NCBI GenBank assembly: GCA_900095095.1
Contig: FMBT01000321.1
Coordinates: 62,001-126,000, forward strand
DNA length: 64,000 bases
Source of the DNA: Fragilariopsis cylindrus CCMP1102
Lineage: Eukaryota > Bacillariophyta > Bacillariophyceae > Bacillariales > Bacillariaceae
Reading direction: 5' to 3'
How positions within the stretch are numbered: the first letter of the stretch is position 1; each line of letters begins with the position of its first letter. Of the stretch, positions 42,210 through 55,771 are shown in pieces. The notes beneath the pieces are model-generated. The model saw only the letters and a program-made list of their open reading frames with translations. It did no database searches and was not told the origin of the DNA. A program made the position numbers and the translations under genes.

Positions 42210-45086
42210 ATGAGTCTTTTAACAGCGGTCACGCTTCTGGGGTTAGCGTCCACTGCACCTTCGGGTGTTGAATCGTTATCAACATTAGCTTCACCTTTGA
42301 TGAGACGGACTAATATCGGTTCTCCTCTTACGAGTCAACAAAGGATATCGTTGCCGAATATCGGAGGAAGGATACTACCAAGATTGACTTCGAATCGTAA
42401 TGACAGCAATATTGGTAGTAGTAAATTATTTATGGGTGTCTCTGATTTTTCATCACATCCATATTCCACCTATTATGGCACAAGTGGATCCACTGCAAAA
42501 CAAAATTTTCAACAAAATGATGAAATGAATGACGTATATGGTTATGATGATCGTACAGTGGATCGTGTTGATGCTGATCTTGATGGTGCTTATAGAGATG
42601 ATGATATGTATGATCGTGGTGATCGTGATTATTATGATGGTGGTGGAGGATCGCCTGATGATAGAGGTGGAAGTATTCGTGATCGTGCTAGAGATCTTAC
42701 TGATCGTTATGCAAGAGATCGTGATCGTGATAGAGATAGAGATCGTGATCGTGGTAGTATGAGAGATAGAGAGAGAGATAGAGATATGAGAGGAAGTAGT
42801 TCCTCATCACGTGATAATAGACCATCCGGATTAGATGATTTACGGGAAGGTCCAGCACGACTGGCACGTATCAGTCCACGTGGTGCACCCACATTTTCGA
42901 AACGATTTATGGATGAAGAACGGATGATTGAAGATGATCGTCATATGAGAGATATCGAATTCCGTAGAAGGAATAATAATATTGGTGATCGTGTCGAAGA
43001 ACGTCATGTCTTAGATCGTATGGATGAATTAATTATGGAACATGATCGATTAGCACGTCGGTTAGATACGATGGAAGAAAAGGCAGAAGAATCCTCACGA
43101 CTCCAAAATCAAAGAACCGATGGTATGTTACGATCGATTCATGACGAACAACAAGAATCGACACGTCAAATGATGGAAAGTGTCATTGCTGAATTACAAA
43201 TTGTACAAGAAACATTAGAAATTGTACAAAATGAACAACGAAGTAATAATAATAGTGGTAATGGTGGTAACAATGGTAATGGTAATGGTGGTAACAACTA
43301 TAACAACGGTAATGGTAATGGTTATGGTCCAATGCCACCACCACCACCACCGCAACCTAGTGGAGGTGGTCCGCAAGGAGGAGGAGGAGGGTATCCACCT
43401 CCTCCACCGCCACCGCCACCTAATATGGGTGGACCATCACAAGGTCCAACAACAGGAGGGTATCCACCACCACCACCACCACCACCACCTTCTCCAAGTG
43501 ATTATCCTCCACCACCTCCACCGCCACAACAGTCGCAGTCGCCACCAGGAGGCTATCCTCCTCCACCACATGGAGCATCATTTGGTGGTCCTAGTGGTCC
43601 TGGTGGAGGAGGAGGAGGATCGTCACAACCACCTCCACAAAATCCTTCTCAACCAACCGAAGCAGGTATTCCACCACCTCAACAAGCACAAAGACAAGCA
43701 CAAGCAGCAGCCCAGGGTTTTCAGGTTCCTCCTCCACCACCTCAAGGTAATGCACCACCGCCTCAAGCTCAAGGTCAAGCTAATGCATCACCCCCACCTC
43801 CAACTGTTCCTGTAATGCAGCAACCTGGTGATGCACCGTCTCAACAGCAACCACCACCACCTCCACCACCACAAAATTCACCTCCACCGGCACAATATCA
43901 ACGTGAAGATACTCGTCCTACTCCTGGGATTGTAGGTCGTAGCAGTGGTAATGGAGGAAGTAGTGGCGGAGGAGGACAGCAACAAGGTCCGATTTCACCA
44001 CCGCCACCAGGATATCCACAACAGCAACAACAGCAGCAACCTCCTTCCCAACAACAAGGGTATCAACAGCAACCGCCTCAACAGCAACAGCAACCTCCTC
44101 CTCAACAAGGATATCAACAGCAGCAGCAGCAACAGGGTTATCAACAACAGGGATATGAATCGGACGACGACGAAGATGATTTCCGTGGTCGTCCACCACC
44201 TGCAATTGTTAATGGTGGTGTTGGAAATGCTAATGGTAATACATTCCAATCTGGTCCACCAAAAATGGTTGATAGTCAACAATTTGGTAATCCTCAAACA
44301 ACTGGTGGTGGAGGTGGTAGTAGTGGTTTTGGTGGAGGTGGCGGTGAATCTGGTAGTGTAAACAAATTCCAACAAAGACAAATGGGATTACGTGAAAAAC
44401 CACAACCACCAGCAAGACAATCTGGACCACGTAAACCAACATTACGTGATCGATTATTTAAACAAAAGGGGCGTGATGAAAATCAAGTACCATATGGACA
44501 ACAGCAGCAACCACCTCAACAGCAACAACCTCCACCTCAACAACAAGGTGGTATGGGTGGTGGTATGGGTGGTGGTGGCGGCTATCAACAACAACAGCAA
44601 CAAGGTGGTGGTGGATTCAACCCACCTCCACCACCGCCGCAGCAACAGGCACCATCTGGTGGTGGACAAGGATTTCCACAAGCGATGCAACCACCTCAAC
44701 AACAGCAAGCTCCTCCTCCTCCGCAACAACAGCGCGCACCATCCCAACCGTATGTCGACGTTAATCATAGTCAGGATGATGGTTATTCACAGGGTGGTGG
44801 ACAACAACAACAATCCCAACAACAACAAGAACAACGTGCACCAACAAAATCAAATTCCTTTGGTAATTTTGGTGGTGGTAGCGGTGGCCGACAACGTGGT
44901 AAAGCTTCTGGATTTAGTAGTGGTTCATCAGGTGGTGGATCAAGTGGCGGCGGTGGTGGTTCAGGATTTGGTCGTAGCGGACGGGGTGGTGGTAGTGGTG
45001 GACGAAATGGGAAACAATTCGGTGAAGAATCTGGTAGTGTAACATTTACTGATTCACCAGATGGTGGACGATGTTATTTAACATAA
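42210..45086 (+). CDS. disordered coiled-coil protein with RD and PQG repeats
   Basis: A single exon encodes 958 residues. The N-terminus (MSLLTAVTLLGLASTAPSGVES, then LSTLASPLMRR) is signal-peptide-like with a Ser/Arg-rich follow-on. A plastid presequence is possible but less clear than in the divergent partner. Regions in order: Asp/Tyr/Arg-rich (about 100-200) with a pure RD run (169-181), a coiled coil (about 258-345, HVLDRMDELIMEHDRLARRLD), a long Pro/Gln/Gly-rich segment with many P(5-9) stretches, PTLRDRLFKQKGRD, then RGG-like and Gly/Ser-rich sequence and a short tail. Signal, coiled coil, LRDRL motif and low-complexity style are shared with 37340-41080, so the two may be distant paralogues or partners. 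No catalytic domain was seen. Confidence 0.65.
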   Translation: MSLLTAVTLLGLASTAPSGVESLSTLASPLMRRTNIGSPLTSQQRISLPNIGGRILPRLTSNRNDSNIGSSKLFMGVSDFSSHPYSTYYGTSGSTAKQNFQQNDEMNDVYGYDDRTVDRVDADLDGAYRDDDMYDRGDRDYYDGGGGSPDDRGGSIRDRARDLTDRYARDRDRDRDRDRDRGSMRDRERDRDMRGSSSSSRDNRPSGLDDLREGPARLARISPRGAPTFSKRFMDEERMIEDDRHMRDIEFRRRNNNIGDRVEERHVLDRMDELIMEHDRLARRLDTMEEKAEESSRLQNQRTDGMLRSIHDEQQESTRQMMESVIAELQIVQETLEIVQNEQRSNNNSGNGGNNGNGNGGNNYNNGNGNGYGPMPPPPPPQPSGGGPQGGGGGYPPPPPPPPPNMGGPSQGPTTGGYPPPPPPPPPSPSDYPPPPPPPQQSQSPPGGYPPPPHGASFGGPSGPGGGGGGSSQPPPQNPSQPTEAGIPPPQQAQRQAQAAAQGFQVPPPPPQGNAPPPQAQGQANASPPPPTVPVMQQPGDAPSQQQPPPPPPPQNSPPPAQYQREDTRPTPGIVGRSSGNGGSSGGGGQQQGPISPPPPGYPQQQQQQQPPSQQQGYQQQPPQQQQQPPPQQGYQQQQQQQGYQQQGYESDDDEDDFRGRPPPAIVNGGVGNANGNTFQSGPPKMVDSQQFGNPQTTGGGGGSSGFGGGGGESGSVNKFQQRQMGLREKPQPPARQSGPRKPTLRDRLFKQKGRDENQVPYGQQQQPPQQQQPPPQQQGGMGGGMGGGGGYQQQQQQGGGGFNPPPPPPQQQAPSGGGQGFPQAMQPPQQQQAPPPPQQQRAPSQPYVDVNHSQDDGYSQGGGQQQQSQQQQEQRAPTKSNSFGNFGGGSGGRQRGKASGFSSGSSGGGSSGGGGGSGFGRSGRGGGSGGRNGKQFGEESGSVTFTDSPDGGRCYLT

Positions 45087-47193
45087 ATAATAAGAATAAT
45101 AATAATAATAATAGAAAGGAAAAGAAATCAGTTCGTCGTTGAATGAATGAAGGAATGAATGAAAAAACAAGCGGTTATTGCTTCTCTTGCACTCTTTATT
45201 TAATGAAACGACGACCGCGATGAGAAGTTAGAAAAAAAGAATGATAGAGAGTTGCATCGTCTCTTTTCCGCGTGTTTGTTTTATCTATCTTGATACATAC
45301 CTGTCGTTTTGTTGTCGAAATTTAATGAGGTATGAAAAGTATGTGCTATGATTTTCCTAACTTATTGTATCATACCAAAGGCAGGGCGACGACACGACAT
45401 ATGACAAGACAGACGCACGGATTGTGTACATTATTGTTGCTATTATTATTATTATTATTATTTGTCAGACGACAGAAAGAAAAGGTAAAAGGCTAGGCTA
45501 CAATTATAAAAGAAAAAAGAAAGAAGAAAACAAATGTACCAAATATACATATTATACTATACATATTATGGTTTTCTCTTTTTGTGTTGTCGGGTAAAAT
45601 TAGTGTAACTACTGTACTCATATAAAATAATATTATATCCATGAGAAATATATGTATACATAGTCTGCCTATAGTCTGCCTAGTCGTTAGTATTATTTAT
45701 TATAGAAACACAATATCATAGCTTTTGCCTTATCATATTGCAATAACCAATTAACGTGCATTTATTTGGTCTGCAGATGCATACCGTATCCCCATTGCAA
45801 CTTTTATTACACGAAAGAAGTAGTAGAGTGTGGTGCTAGTAGCCAGTAGCTAGCTACTGCTAGTAGCTCTAGTAGCTTTGATTATTCGATTGATTGCTTT
45901 ATTCAGATTGATTCATTCATACTCGATTTATTCACTTGTGGTACAGTATGCGGAACTATCTTCTCAGTCAAAAAACAGAAAATGCATAGTTAGCTTCCAC
46001 GTGTAATTAATTTTTAGTCGAGTCCCCAAGTTATGCATGTACAAGGTATGTGTCTGCAAGATACATGGCAATAAATACATAATATTATGATCGTGCGAAA
46101 ACTGCTACGTGATGTACTACAGTAGTTCTATGAGTACACTATGATGATAAAATTCTTCCTACCAGCGAGCGCTAATTTAGTCTGTAGCTTTGCGCATTAA
46201 ATTTGACGTGACAAAGGCAGGAGATTGAGTGAATTCGAGTGAAGCAAAACTGCTTCAATGATCCAATTTTTTTCCCCGCTCAAATGCTTCGTAGTTAATT
46301 TTTATCGCGCAAAACGCATCACTAAATTAGCACTCGCTGGAGAAAGTACATCATGATCCACAATACGGTACAGTCGACAAAAAAATAGAAATAACCATAC
46401 AGTATTCTCTCTACGCCTGTGTGGGAAACTGGAACGCGTGGAACAAAACTAGAACAGAATTTAGAAAGCGCGAAAGAATCAATCAATCAAGATCGATATT
46501 AAAAAATGCACAAAGACTTCCTGTTACAGGACCAGTGAAGTAATTAATTTGTGCATTAGATTGTTTACAGTACCTCTTTCGGCATACATCATTGTACCAC
46601 GCATTGCTTGTAGACAAACCTTCAGGGGAAGAAAGACAAACAAGCAATCAAGCAAGCAAGTTAACAAGTAACGACAGTATACACGTCATTGTGGCCATTA
46701 TTGGAATAGAAGGGAAAACCGAAGAAACAAAGGAATAGGGAAGCAACCGAACGAAGGCGAATCTCCTATCAGATAGACGAATCGAATCAACTCGAATTAA
46801 CTCGACTCCTCTAGATTCCTCTGGATTCCTCTCACTTACTATACCTACTGTACTTGTGTTACCGTACTGTATCAGCCAGTAATAGTACTGTAACTGTACC
46901 TCTGCTTTATCTCTACCAAGCTTAAAAACTCTTTTCGAGCCAAAGTGTAATAGCTCACAAGCTTCACCCCCCCCCCCCTCCTCTGATCGATCGATCATCA
47001 AGCGAAGAAATTAGCAGTACATTAATTTTATATCCTCCTCATCGCAGAGAAAACCGAACGGACGAACGAACGAACGAACGAACGAACCAAAAATCTCTCT
47101 CTCTCTCTTTTATCAAGATAGAATCAATCGACTCGACTCGACTCACCTTGACTCGTCGATTCCTATCATTTGCCTTAACTGTAAACAAGAATT
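45087..47193. other. gene-free spacer
   Basis: It contains a (ATT)n run near 45440-45460, a CTAG/agtagc palindromic cluster at 45830-45880, a C-tract at about 46966-46978 and a (GAAC)n run at 47060-47085, followed by CT repeats in the leader of the next gene. No gene was supported. Confidence 0.55.
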
Positions 47194-47855
47194 ATGGAAT
47201 CCCTACAAGAAGTAGAAGAAGAACAGCAACAACCGACGATGGCATTGCCACCCATTGCTGAAAAAGGACAACAGCAGCAACAGCAACATCAACACCAACC
47301 ACACCATCACCATGGTAGAATATCGACTTTGGATGGTGGTCTATGTCATTATAGAGAAACGACGACATCAGGACGATCCGAAGCATCTATTATGACTGCT
47401 TCCTGTTCTACTCGATATAATAATAATAATAATAATAATAACAATCTTGTATTGGAACGATATTTTGTGGATCATCATTCATTAGCAGTTCCATCAAGTA
47501 CTGTACGATTTCGTGGTACAAATAATGCTACTGCAAGAACACGGAATAGTATTATTACTGTAAATAATGATAATCGTAATTGCAAACAACTAGCATCCGC
47601 TGGATCATATGTAATAGAAAATGAATATCAACAAATTATATTAGAAGAAAAAATTGATATTAAAACCCATCAAAGAACAATACAAGTTAAATCAGTACAA
47701 AGTGGTAATAAGGGATTACAGGTATTAAGAGGTGTATATGTAATTGTATTCTTTCTTTGGGTACGTACTGTATAATACTATATTCGTTTTTTTAATACGG
47801 TTTAAATTTTATTTCTCTTTTTTTTTTTGTTTCTCACGAAATTAAAAACTTTCCC

Positions 47856-47886
<31 letters not shown>

Positions 47887-50800
47887 TTTTAGGTTGGCAT
47901 ATTTGTTGTATTCTGTGTACAAGTTATGTTAACTATGGTATTGGAACTACCGTAAGTGCATTAATTGTTTCGTCGAATCGAATGAAATCGAATGAAATCG
48001 AATGAAATCGAATGAAATCGAATGAAATCGAATGGAATCGAATGGAATCGAATTGAGTCTAATCGAGTCTAATCGAGTCTAATCGATTGAAAGAGTTTGC
48101 ATTTGCATTGCGTTGGGATGTGTGTTTCTCTCTTTTTTCTTTTGGTTTAGACTGTTTCTGATTTTTTTTTGTTGCTATCTTCTTTCGTCTTACATACACA
48201 CTACGTTTAAATCTGGTACCTCTTTTTTGTTTTGTTTGCTACTGTATGTACACACATAAAAAAAGGATACTAGCATACGCCGATAAAGGTCTTAGTTTTA
48301 TGACCGGAACATTTATTGCTATTATTACATTCTGTATCGCATTCGCAGAAGGGATGGTCATTGCAACTAATATGGTATCAGATTCATGGAATGGACGACG
48401 ATTATTTAAAAGTTTATTATTAGGACGCGACTCATTAATATTTTTAGATTGGTTTGTTTTTATTATTATTATTGCGATACCAATGATAACTATAGCCGTC
48501 ATGATGTTTGCAGTTGATTATCCACAATATACTTGGTGGGTTGTTGGTTTCTTAGTTTGGTTTGCTTGTGCAACTATATACTTTTTGGTTTTTACAATCT
48601 GTATTCTATTTTACGAATTATATGGTGCAACATCATTTGTTTGTAGTCATTCATTTGCTTTAAATTGTGATTCTGATAACTTCAAAGCCCGGACACTAAA
48701 AGAACGTCTTACATTGTTCATATGGGTTGTTCATAAATGCATTATGATGAAACAAAAACGAACTTATTCTGGACGGCAATATGTTAGTTATTTAGCACAG
48801 CATATTGTTGAACAGAATGGAGATGACGACAACAATAATGGTAACGATACTTACGAAGAAGCTGTCGATTATCTACACGATAAAGAAGGGATGATCGAGT
48901 CATCCTACAAAGAATTCATGTATCCATTATCAAGACTAACAAGATGGAGTTTTCTTGGACCAAAATACTTAAAATGCTACAAGGTATTAGAAAAACCAGT
49001 AAAATTATATAATATTAATGATGCACAAGGATTACATCCCTTTATGACGAAATGGACATGGAGCTTAGAACGGTAAGTAGAATTGAGTGTGCCAAAAAAT
49101 CTTCTTCCATTTCAAGGATTCGATCGTTTTGTTCCATGTTTCTCCTCTATTTTGCACCTTGTGCGAGTATGGGACTCAGCTGGACAGCCAGTCTCAAATA
49201 CTAATTTACTTTACTCTTATTCCAATCTGTATTTCTGGTCCAACAATCATTTTATTACACAGTATATTTTGTAATTGGGGTTCCTCACGATATATTGCTA
49301 TTATAGATGGACCGGTAAGATTATTTATTTGGATCGTGGTCGGCTCTATAATGGCTGCTGTCGACAATTCTTCTAATGTAACTGAAATTATGTAGCTCAC
49401 ATCTTCGTGCAAAATAAAACCCTGTTTGTCCGTTTTCTATTGTCACAATAAAGGGTGCAATGACAAAGAATCAAATCTTAAGTTCGTTTATTTGCTTTAT
49501 TGTTGGTATAATTATAATCATGTTACTGTTTATTGCATTCTTGACCTGGTTTTCTTTAAATCAATCTTTTATTATTGTTATATCAATTATTTTGATTCTA
49601 ATTTTAATTATTATGATTTGGAAAGTCCGTCGAAAGGTTGCACTGATTTCTAATTTAGTTAAACAAAGAAAAGAATTCCGTACAGATGATGCTAATGATA
49701 ATACTACTGGAAAAAAAATATTCGGATGGGTATGTAATCAATTCAACACCATCACCGACAACGATGCTTTGAATACTCATAATCTTGATTTAGAGAATGC
49801 GACCGTTCCTGCCACTGCTGCTGAGGATTTTAATGCTGGTACTATCGATGACATCAATACAAGCAATTCTGCGTCACTCCGCAGTACCACTCCCACTCCT
49901 TCGTACCCTAATGGTGCTGCTGCTGCCGCTAATACAACAGGGTTGACAAGCAATAACAGCGATAGATCGATGTCATCAAAGCAACAGCATGAGCAACAGC
50001 GACGGCGTTCACCTAGAGCAGGAAGAAGAGATTCGACGTTCATTGAAGGGCCTAACACTGGACTCTATGTTATAACAAAAGTTTTACGTGTTAGTGAGCC
50101 TAGTCAAACATTGTGTTACGTTATCATGTTTTTGGAAATCGTAATTGGTTACCTATTTCCATTAATAACACTGTATTGTAGTCGACAGTACAGGATTGCT
50201 ATTGTCTATACTATTAGTGTGGGAATATCTAGAGTACGAAATTATATTAATTTCATAGCTGTTATTGAAGAGACAGGAACAATGAATTTAGCACCCGGTA
50301 AATCTCGTACCGATCGTTGGTTGAATCAATCACGATTACACGGTGTCGTAGTAAGTCTTTCTTTTTAGTACTCTGTCATGCCTGATCTTCCTTGCAGTGT
50401 ATTTTCTCTCAGATGCTCATTTTGTACTGTGAACTTACACATTATTGCTTGCTTCGTTGAATTTGCCAGGAGAAAATTTCTACAGATAAAGCGAAACATT
50501 TGTGGCTGACAGCTCTCGGGCTTGGTGCGCTGGCCTTATGTGGCATCTGGACAATTGTAGGTGTTAAAAAGATTTAGAAAAATGCATCGAGTCAAATTAC
50601 ATACATTTATTGTTGTTTGATTTTTAAATTTACTCATTACTATTGTTTTGCTTTCTAAATAAAAATTGATACCATCAATTTCAATTTCAATTCACAGTCA
50701 CAAACTGAACCACTGCAGGGGACACGTGTTGACACAAAATTTACTATGCTACCCCAGTTTTATTATCCAGCTAACAATGATTCTATACAATACCCAACGT

Positions 50801-52446
50801 GTGCAATTGGAAAAACGTTTGGTAGGTGCTGAAAGGATAAAAAAATGCATCGAGTCAAATTACATACATTCTATTGTTTTATAGTTAAGTTTACTCATCA
50901 ATATTGTTTTGCTTTTTCTAAAAATTACTGATTCCATCGATTTCAATTTCATTCCATACTGTATCGTTACCACACTATATAACATGAATCAACTGAATAT
51001 TCAAGAAAACGATCTGCCAACGTGGTCTCTTGCTGACTATGCATTTTTGTCTATCATGGCCTATCGGGATATACCAGTAGTTAAAGAATCATTGCCAATT
51101 TGGTTTGATCGATCTGGAGACAATGTGACGATTGATACTGATAAGGTGGATTCTTTTTTAGACGTATATGGCTACAAAACAATTCCTGGTGAATTCTACT
51201 TGTTCAATGTAATAACTGAGAAGGGTACTACTACTGGTATCATCTCGGTGACAGGTATGTTTTCATTGTGTTTGATACACCTCTCGTCTTTGTCTATTAT
51301 CACCCTAAACTAAAAAACTTCAGAACTGTCGACTCGCTAACTATTACATGTATTTTTCTCCTCATTTATTCTGTCTATCTGTCTGTCTGTCTCTCTTTCT
51401 CTCTCTCTCTTCAAACTAAAGGAACATCAAGTAAAACCGAAATGTTGATTGATTGTCAGTTGTGGCTGACAGCATTTTTGATCCAGGTACGTTCCGTCAC
51501 GTATCTTGTCAATTTGTTTCTACTAGTCATGTCGGTAATTCCTTTTGTTAATTGGCGTCCTCTCACATTGCCGTGCTTTATTTGATTTAATTTCGTTTCA
51601 TTCAATTTAAGATTCTTCGCTACGGACTGCCTTTTGGAGATCTCTTTACTCTACCATTGCCATGTAAGCTTTGAGTTTAATGCCAAAATATCTTCATTAA
51701 ATCTTTTTATTTCTTCTATTCAATCATTTCCATTTCCTGAACCTTTATGAAATTTATCTCTTTATATACAATATATGGACAGATCTTATGAAAGTCATCA
51801 GCATGGTTCCATCGGGTGATCCATCAAAAAAGAATCTTTACCAAATATTAACAGAGTAAGTTTATTTGTTACAATGGTAATTTTTTGGAATATTCAAACG
51901 GTATTCTCTACAGTCAACACACCAATTCGTCTAAAACTGGCAAACCCGTTTTTCTCTTTGCTTCACAGATTTATTGAACTGCAAAAAAAGAATCCAGAAT
52001 ACGATGTCTTAACTTTGACTGGACACTCACTTGGCGGGGGAATCGCTTTTCTTTCTGCAGCCCAAACTCACACCAAAGCTATCGCTCTATCTGGCGTGAA
52101 TGCGATGTTAAGTCGTATGACTTTCAAGCCACCGATTACACCCGCTGAATTGAACGAGTATACTTTCAATATTATTCCACACTACGATATCGTTCCAAGG
52201 ATCGACGACGTTGCCCAGAACTTTCAAAACATAAATTGCTTATCAAAATCACCGAACCCATTGAATTGTCACACAAATACTCGATCGTTGTGTGAGCTCT
52301 TGTTCAGGTGCGGATCTGGTCCTCGTCCAGTCCTTTGCGAATGTACCAAGTTTTATGGTTATCCCGAACCAATAACCGATGGCAATCAGTCCTTTGCCGA
52401 GGTGTGTGCAAACGTAGCCCTTACGCCTAATTCTTATTCTTTCTAA
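47194..52446 (+). CDS. multi-pass membrane protein with class-3 lipase domain, 12 exons
   Basis: I propose exons 47194-47760, 47893-47951, 48266-49072, 49188-49314, 49454-50350, 50470-50556, 50698-50821, 51006-51254, 51422-51486, 51612-51663, 51783-51855 and 51969-52446. All introns are GT-AG, all phases agree, and the product is 1194 residues. The Gln/His/Asn-rich N-terminus precedes several membrane spans (RGVYVIVFFLWVGIFVVFC, GTFIAIITFCIAFAEG, LDWFVFIIIIAIPMITIAV, ILSSFICFIVGIIIIMLLF). The C-terminal lipase_3 domain has YPTC, LADYAFLSIMAYRD, GHSLGGG with Ser1056, HYDIVPRIDD with Asp1109 and CHTNTRSLCEL with His1137, a full alpha/beta-hydrolase triad. It would cleave acyl esters of lipids at a membrane. 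The acceptor at 49188 is the least certain junction. Confidence 0.8.
47981..48050. repeat. 10-bp minisatellite inside lipase intron 2
   Basis: Seven tandem copies of aatgaaatcg are present (the last two read aatggaatcg), followed by aatcgagtct repeats. They lie wholly inside the 314-bp intron 47952-48265. Confidence 0.9.
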
Positions 52447-53761
52447 ATATGCATGCATCGAATCAATCCATTTATGAATACAGTACTGCCCTGCCCTTTA
52501 CTCTTTATCTATTTCTAAATGCAATATGTTATTCGTGCAAAATATGTCATCTAAATTTAAAATATATTTGAGCCGAATGAATCTTAATCCCTTTCAATCT
52601 TTTTATGATTGTTCTGTTCATTTACCAACAACAATATTTGCGAGCGCGTACCGGATTTGGCTTTAACCACCAAGGGTGCGTAAGAGAAAAAAAATAGTTT
52701 AGTCCGCAACTACTGCTGTACACTAATAATTGTATTCGTTTGTAGTACTAGTATTCGCGGTCTCTGCACCGAACCACGGCACCTCAATGCACCACCAAAA
52801 TGCCCTCCCTCGTGTCACTGATGAAACGTGTTACTACTACTATAACGATCCTTTCACGAGACAAGGTCTATCGCGGGGGAACTAAAGCGAATGAATACTA
52901 CTGTTCTCTCTATAATACACATGCAATGTTTTGATTGCCGCTTTATTTCATTGATGTGATGTATTCTATTGTTGTTGGTTTATCTATCTGTAGTACTATA
53001 TTTGATCTTTGATGTTCTATAGTAAACTGTAGTTCTTTCTTATTAGGTCATGCTACGCCAGTAGAGTATATTCGGACCTTCGCTTCGGTTTATTTGGATT
53101 AGATCTATCTTTTGAAGATTCCCCGAATTCGATTCGATGATTCAATTCTTCTCACTGAAATCGTCTTTTGTTATTAGCTACTGCCTGTACTTATACGTAC
53201 TAGCCGAGAACGTTCGCGCATATGATTCGTACGTACTATACGAATGTATTGTACGATGACCAATTACTGTTATTCCATTGCTCGAGAAAAAGAGGGCAAA
53301 TAGAAAAGGGGGATCATTCTTAAATTTATGAGTACAGACTTAGTTCTGTACTGTCGGCGATTCATTTGGGCCTAATAATTTATTGATTCGAATTAGTCGA
53401 ATTTTTCGAATTTGTATGAAATCTTATAATTTTCAAGGCGATTTCCTTGGGCCTACTTGCTTCACAATCTTTTTACGAGTACACAAGAAGAATCTGTTCA
53501 GCCGAAAATCTATTTGCCTCCGTACAGTAGTTCTCCGCCATTCGATATCCTTTTGCTTGGCCCTACTACAACTAATTCATATCTCACTTTCTCATTCATT
53601 CATTTTACCTGCTGTGTTACATCTTGTCATTTTGTCAGATCTTTAAAAGGTTATAACATCGTAACATCATAAACAGAGAGAGAGAGAGAGAGAGAGTCTG
53701 CTTATTATCTGTAGAACATATCGATCAATCGCACCGTAACGTCTTTACAGTAATAGAAATC
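52447..53761. other. gene-free spacer
   Basis: No gene was recognised. The last 100 bases hold an AG run (about 53675-53695) and the leader of the next gene. Confidence 0.55.
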
Positions 53762-55733
53762 ATGATGGCTCGTTTATCGTCTGTTGTCTTGACGACACTA
53801 TTCGCTGTCCTGCTGTCGTCATCGTCATCGTCGTCGTCTTCTTCTACTTTGCTAGTAGCAGCTGTTGGTGAAACAGCACCAGCACAAGTCCCAAAAGATG
53901 CTGGTACTGCTTCTGCACCTGCACCGGCATGTGCAAGTGGTGGAGGTAGTAATTCTGATTCTCCTGAAGAATTATGTGTCAAACAAAATAAACAAAAAAT
54001 TGATGATGATATGTCAGCATTGAAAGCCCGTTTAGCAAAGTTAACTGAAGGTATGGGTGGTGATGTACACAAGTTAATTGTTGACCATGAAGAGGAACAA
54101 AAATTGTATAAATCAATTGTTGATAAAGATATAAAAGATGAAAAGGCAGCATCTGAAAAGTTTAATTTAAAGGAAAAACAAATTACTTATGATGGTAAAG
54201 AAAAGGAAGTAATTGAACGTCGTAAAGCACTTCTTGCAGTAAAGACAAGACATGATTTTAAAGATGGTGAAATCATTGATGCATCGAAATTATTTCCAAA
54301 AACAGATAATACTGGTAAAACAAAGTATATTAATGCCAATGATATTAATATTGAAGAATATTATAAAACCCATATGGGTATTGATATTAATGCGGATGAT
54401 GAATATCAAATTAATAAAGAACCAAAACTCAACTCAAATCTACAAGAAGCTGCTATATTAAGTAGTAACGATGAAGAAGATATTGTATATTCACCAGATG
54501 AATCTGATTGGAATAATTTTTTTGATACTGGTGAAACAAATCTTTTATTGGATAGTTTAGGTTGTGTTCTTGCTAATCATACACATGGTATGTTATGGAA
54601 TCATTATCGTAGTGATGGTAAATTAATTAGTACAAACAGAAAAGAAAGAGATAGATATGGTGAATTGCCATATTCGACAGAACCAATACAAGATAATTCA
54701 AAAACTAAATTTAATACATGGTCTTATTTAAATAAAAAATATTATGAAACAATTGGTAATAAACAAAATAATATGACAAAGTTTCAACGTGATGAGATCC
54801 AAAATGAAATTGGTATTGTAAATAATGAGAGTAGTGAACAAGAAAAACAAATGAGTGAAAGTGGTATTCAAATACCATATTCTGTATCCTATAATTTAAT
54901 TGCAGGACGGAGTGTATCCACTGAAACATTCATTGCAAAAGATACATTAATATGGACATCGATTAATAGTCTTGTAACATTTGATCCACCCACTGATTAT
55001 CGAACATTTATTGAAAGTATCCTAGAAGATAATACATTATCAGCAAAGAAAGCGAATAATTTAGCATGTGATATTGCAATGTGGGGTACGTTTTACTTAT
55101 ACGTTGTTACTATTATACTGTAACTGTTATAATTTGAGTTTGAATTTGAATTTTGTTGTCATGGTTCATGGCTTATGGCAGGGTTATGTTATGGCGCGCC
55201 AACATTTATTTTGTTTTCATTTCATTTTTTTTTCGAACCGATCTATTTTTTTTTTTAACAACTTCTTTTTCTTTTCCTCCTTTTTTAATTTCTGCCTCGA
55301 CTCTGATCTCCATTCTGTATATAGGTTATCGTGGTCTGAAACGTGATGGTTTAATTGAAGAAATTAATAATGATGTATCGGTTGCTAATGAGGATGGTAC
55401 CAAAACAATCCATAAACGTCGAGTGATGGTCCATGATGTGGTGAATTGTTTACGATTAGATGATTCCTCATTATTTAATCATGCGGATCCAGAAGAACAA
55501 TCTGCCAAATTAAATATGGAATTTCGACAAATATTCGATGAGAAAACTGGTACACCAATTCGATCGAATAATTTTAATTGTGGTTATGGATATGGTTTAT
55601 ATGCAACACGTGATATTTATAAAGGTGAAGGTACGTGATATGATATATATATATAACGTTTTAAATTTTAATCTTAACTTTGTGAATTGATGAAAAATGA
55701 TTTGTAATTGTGTTGTATGATGATTGCAACTGC

Positions 55734-55771
<38 letters not shown>

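Noticed and set aside
40141-44768. Many open frames overlapping the two long low-complexity genes
   Set aside because: CAA/CCA/GGT triplet bias keeps alternative frames open. Only the frames with signal peptide and coiled coil have gene-like features.
46648-47001. 117-codon minus-strand frame before the lipase gene
   Set aside because: Its start falls in a poly-C tract and no domain or homology is visible.
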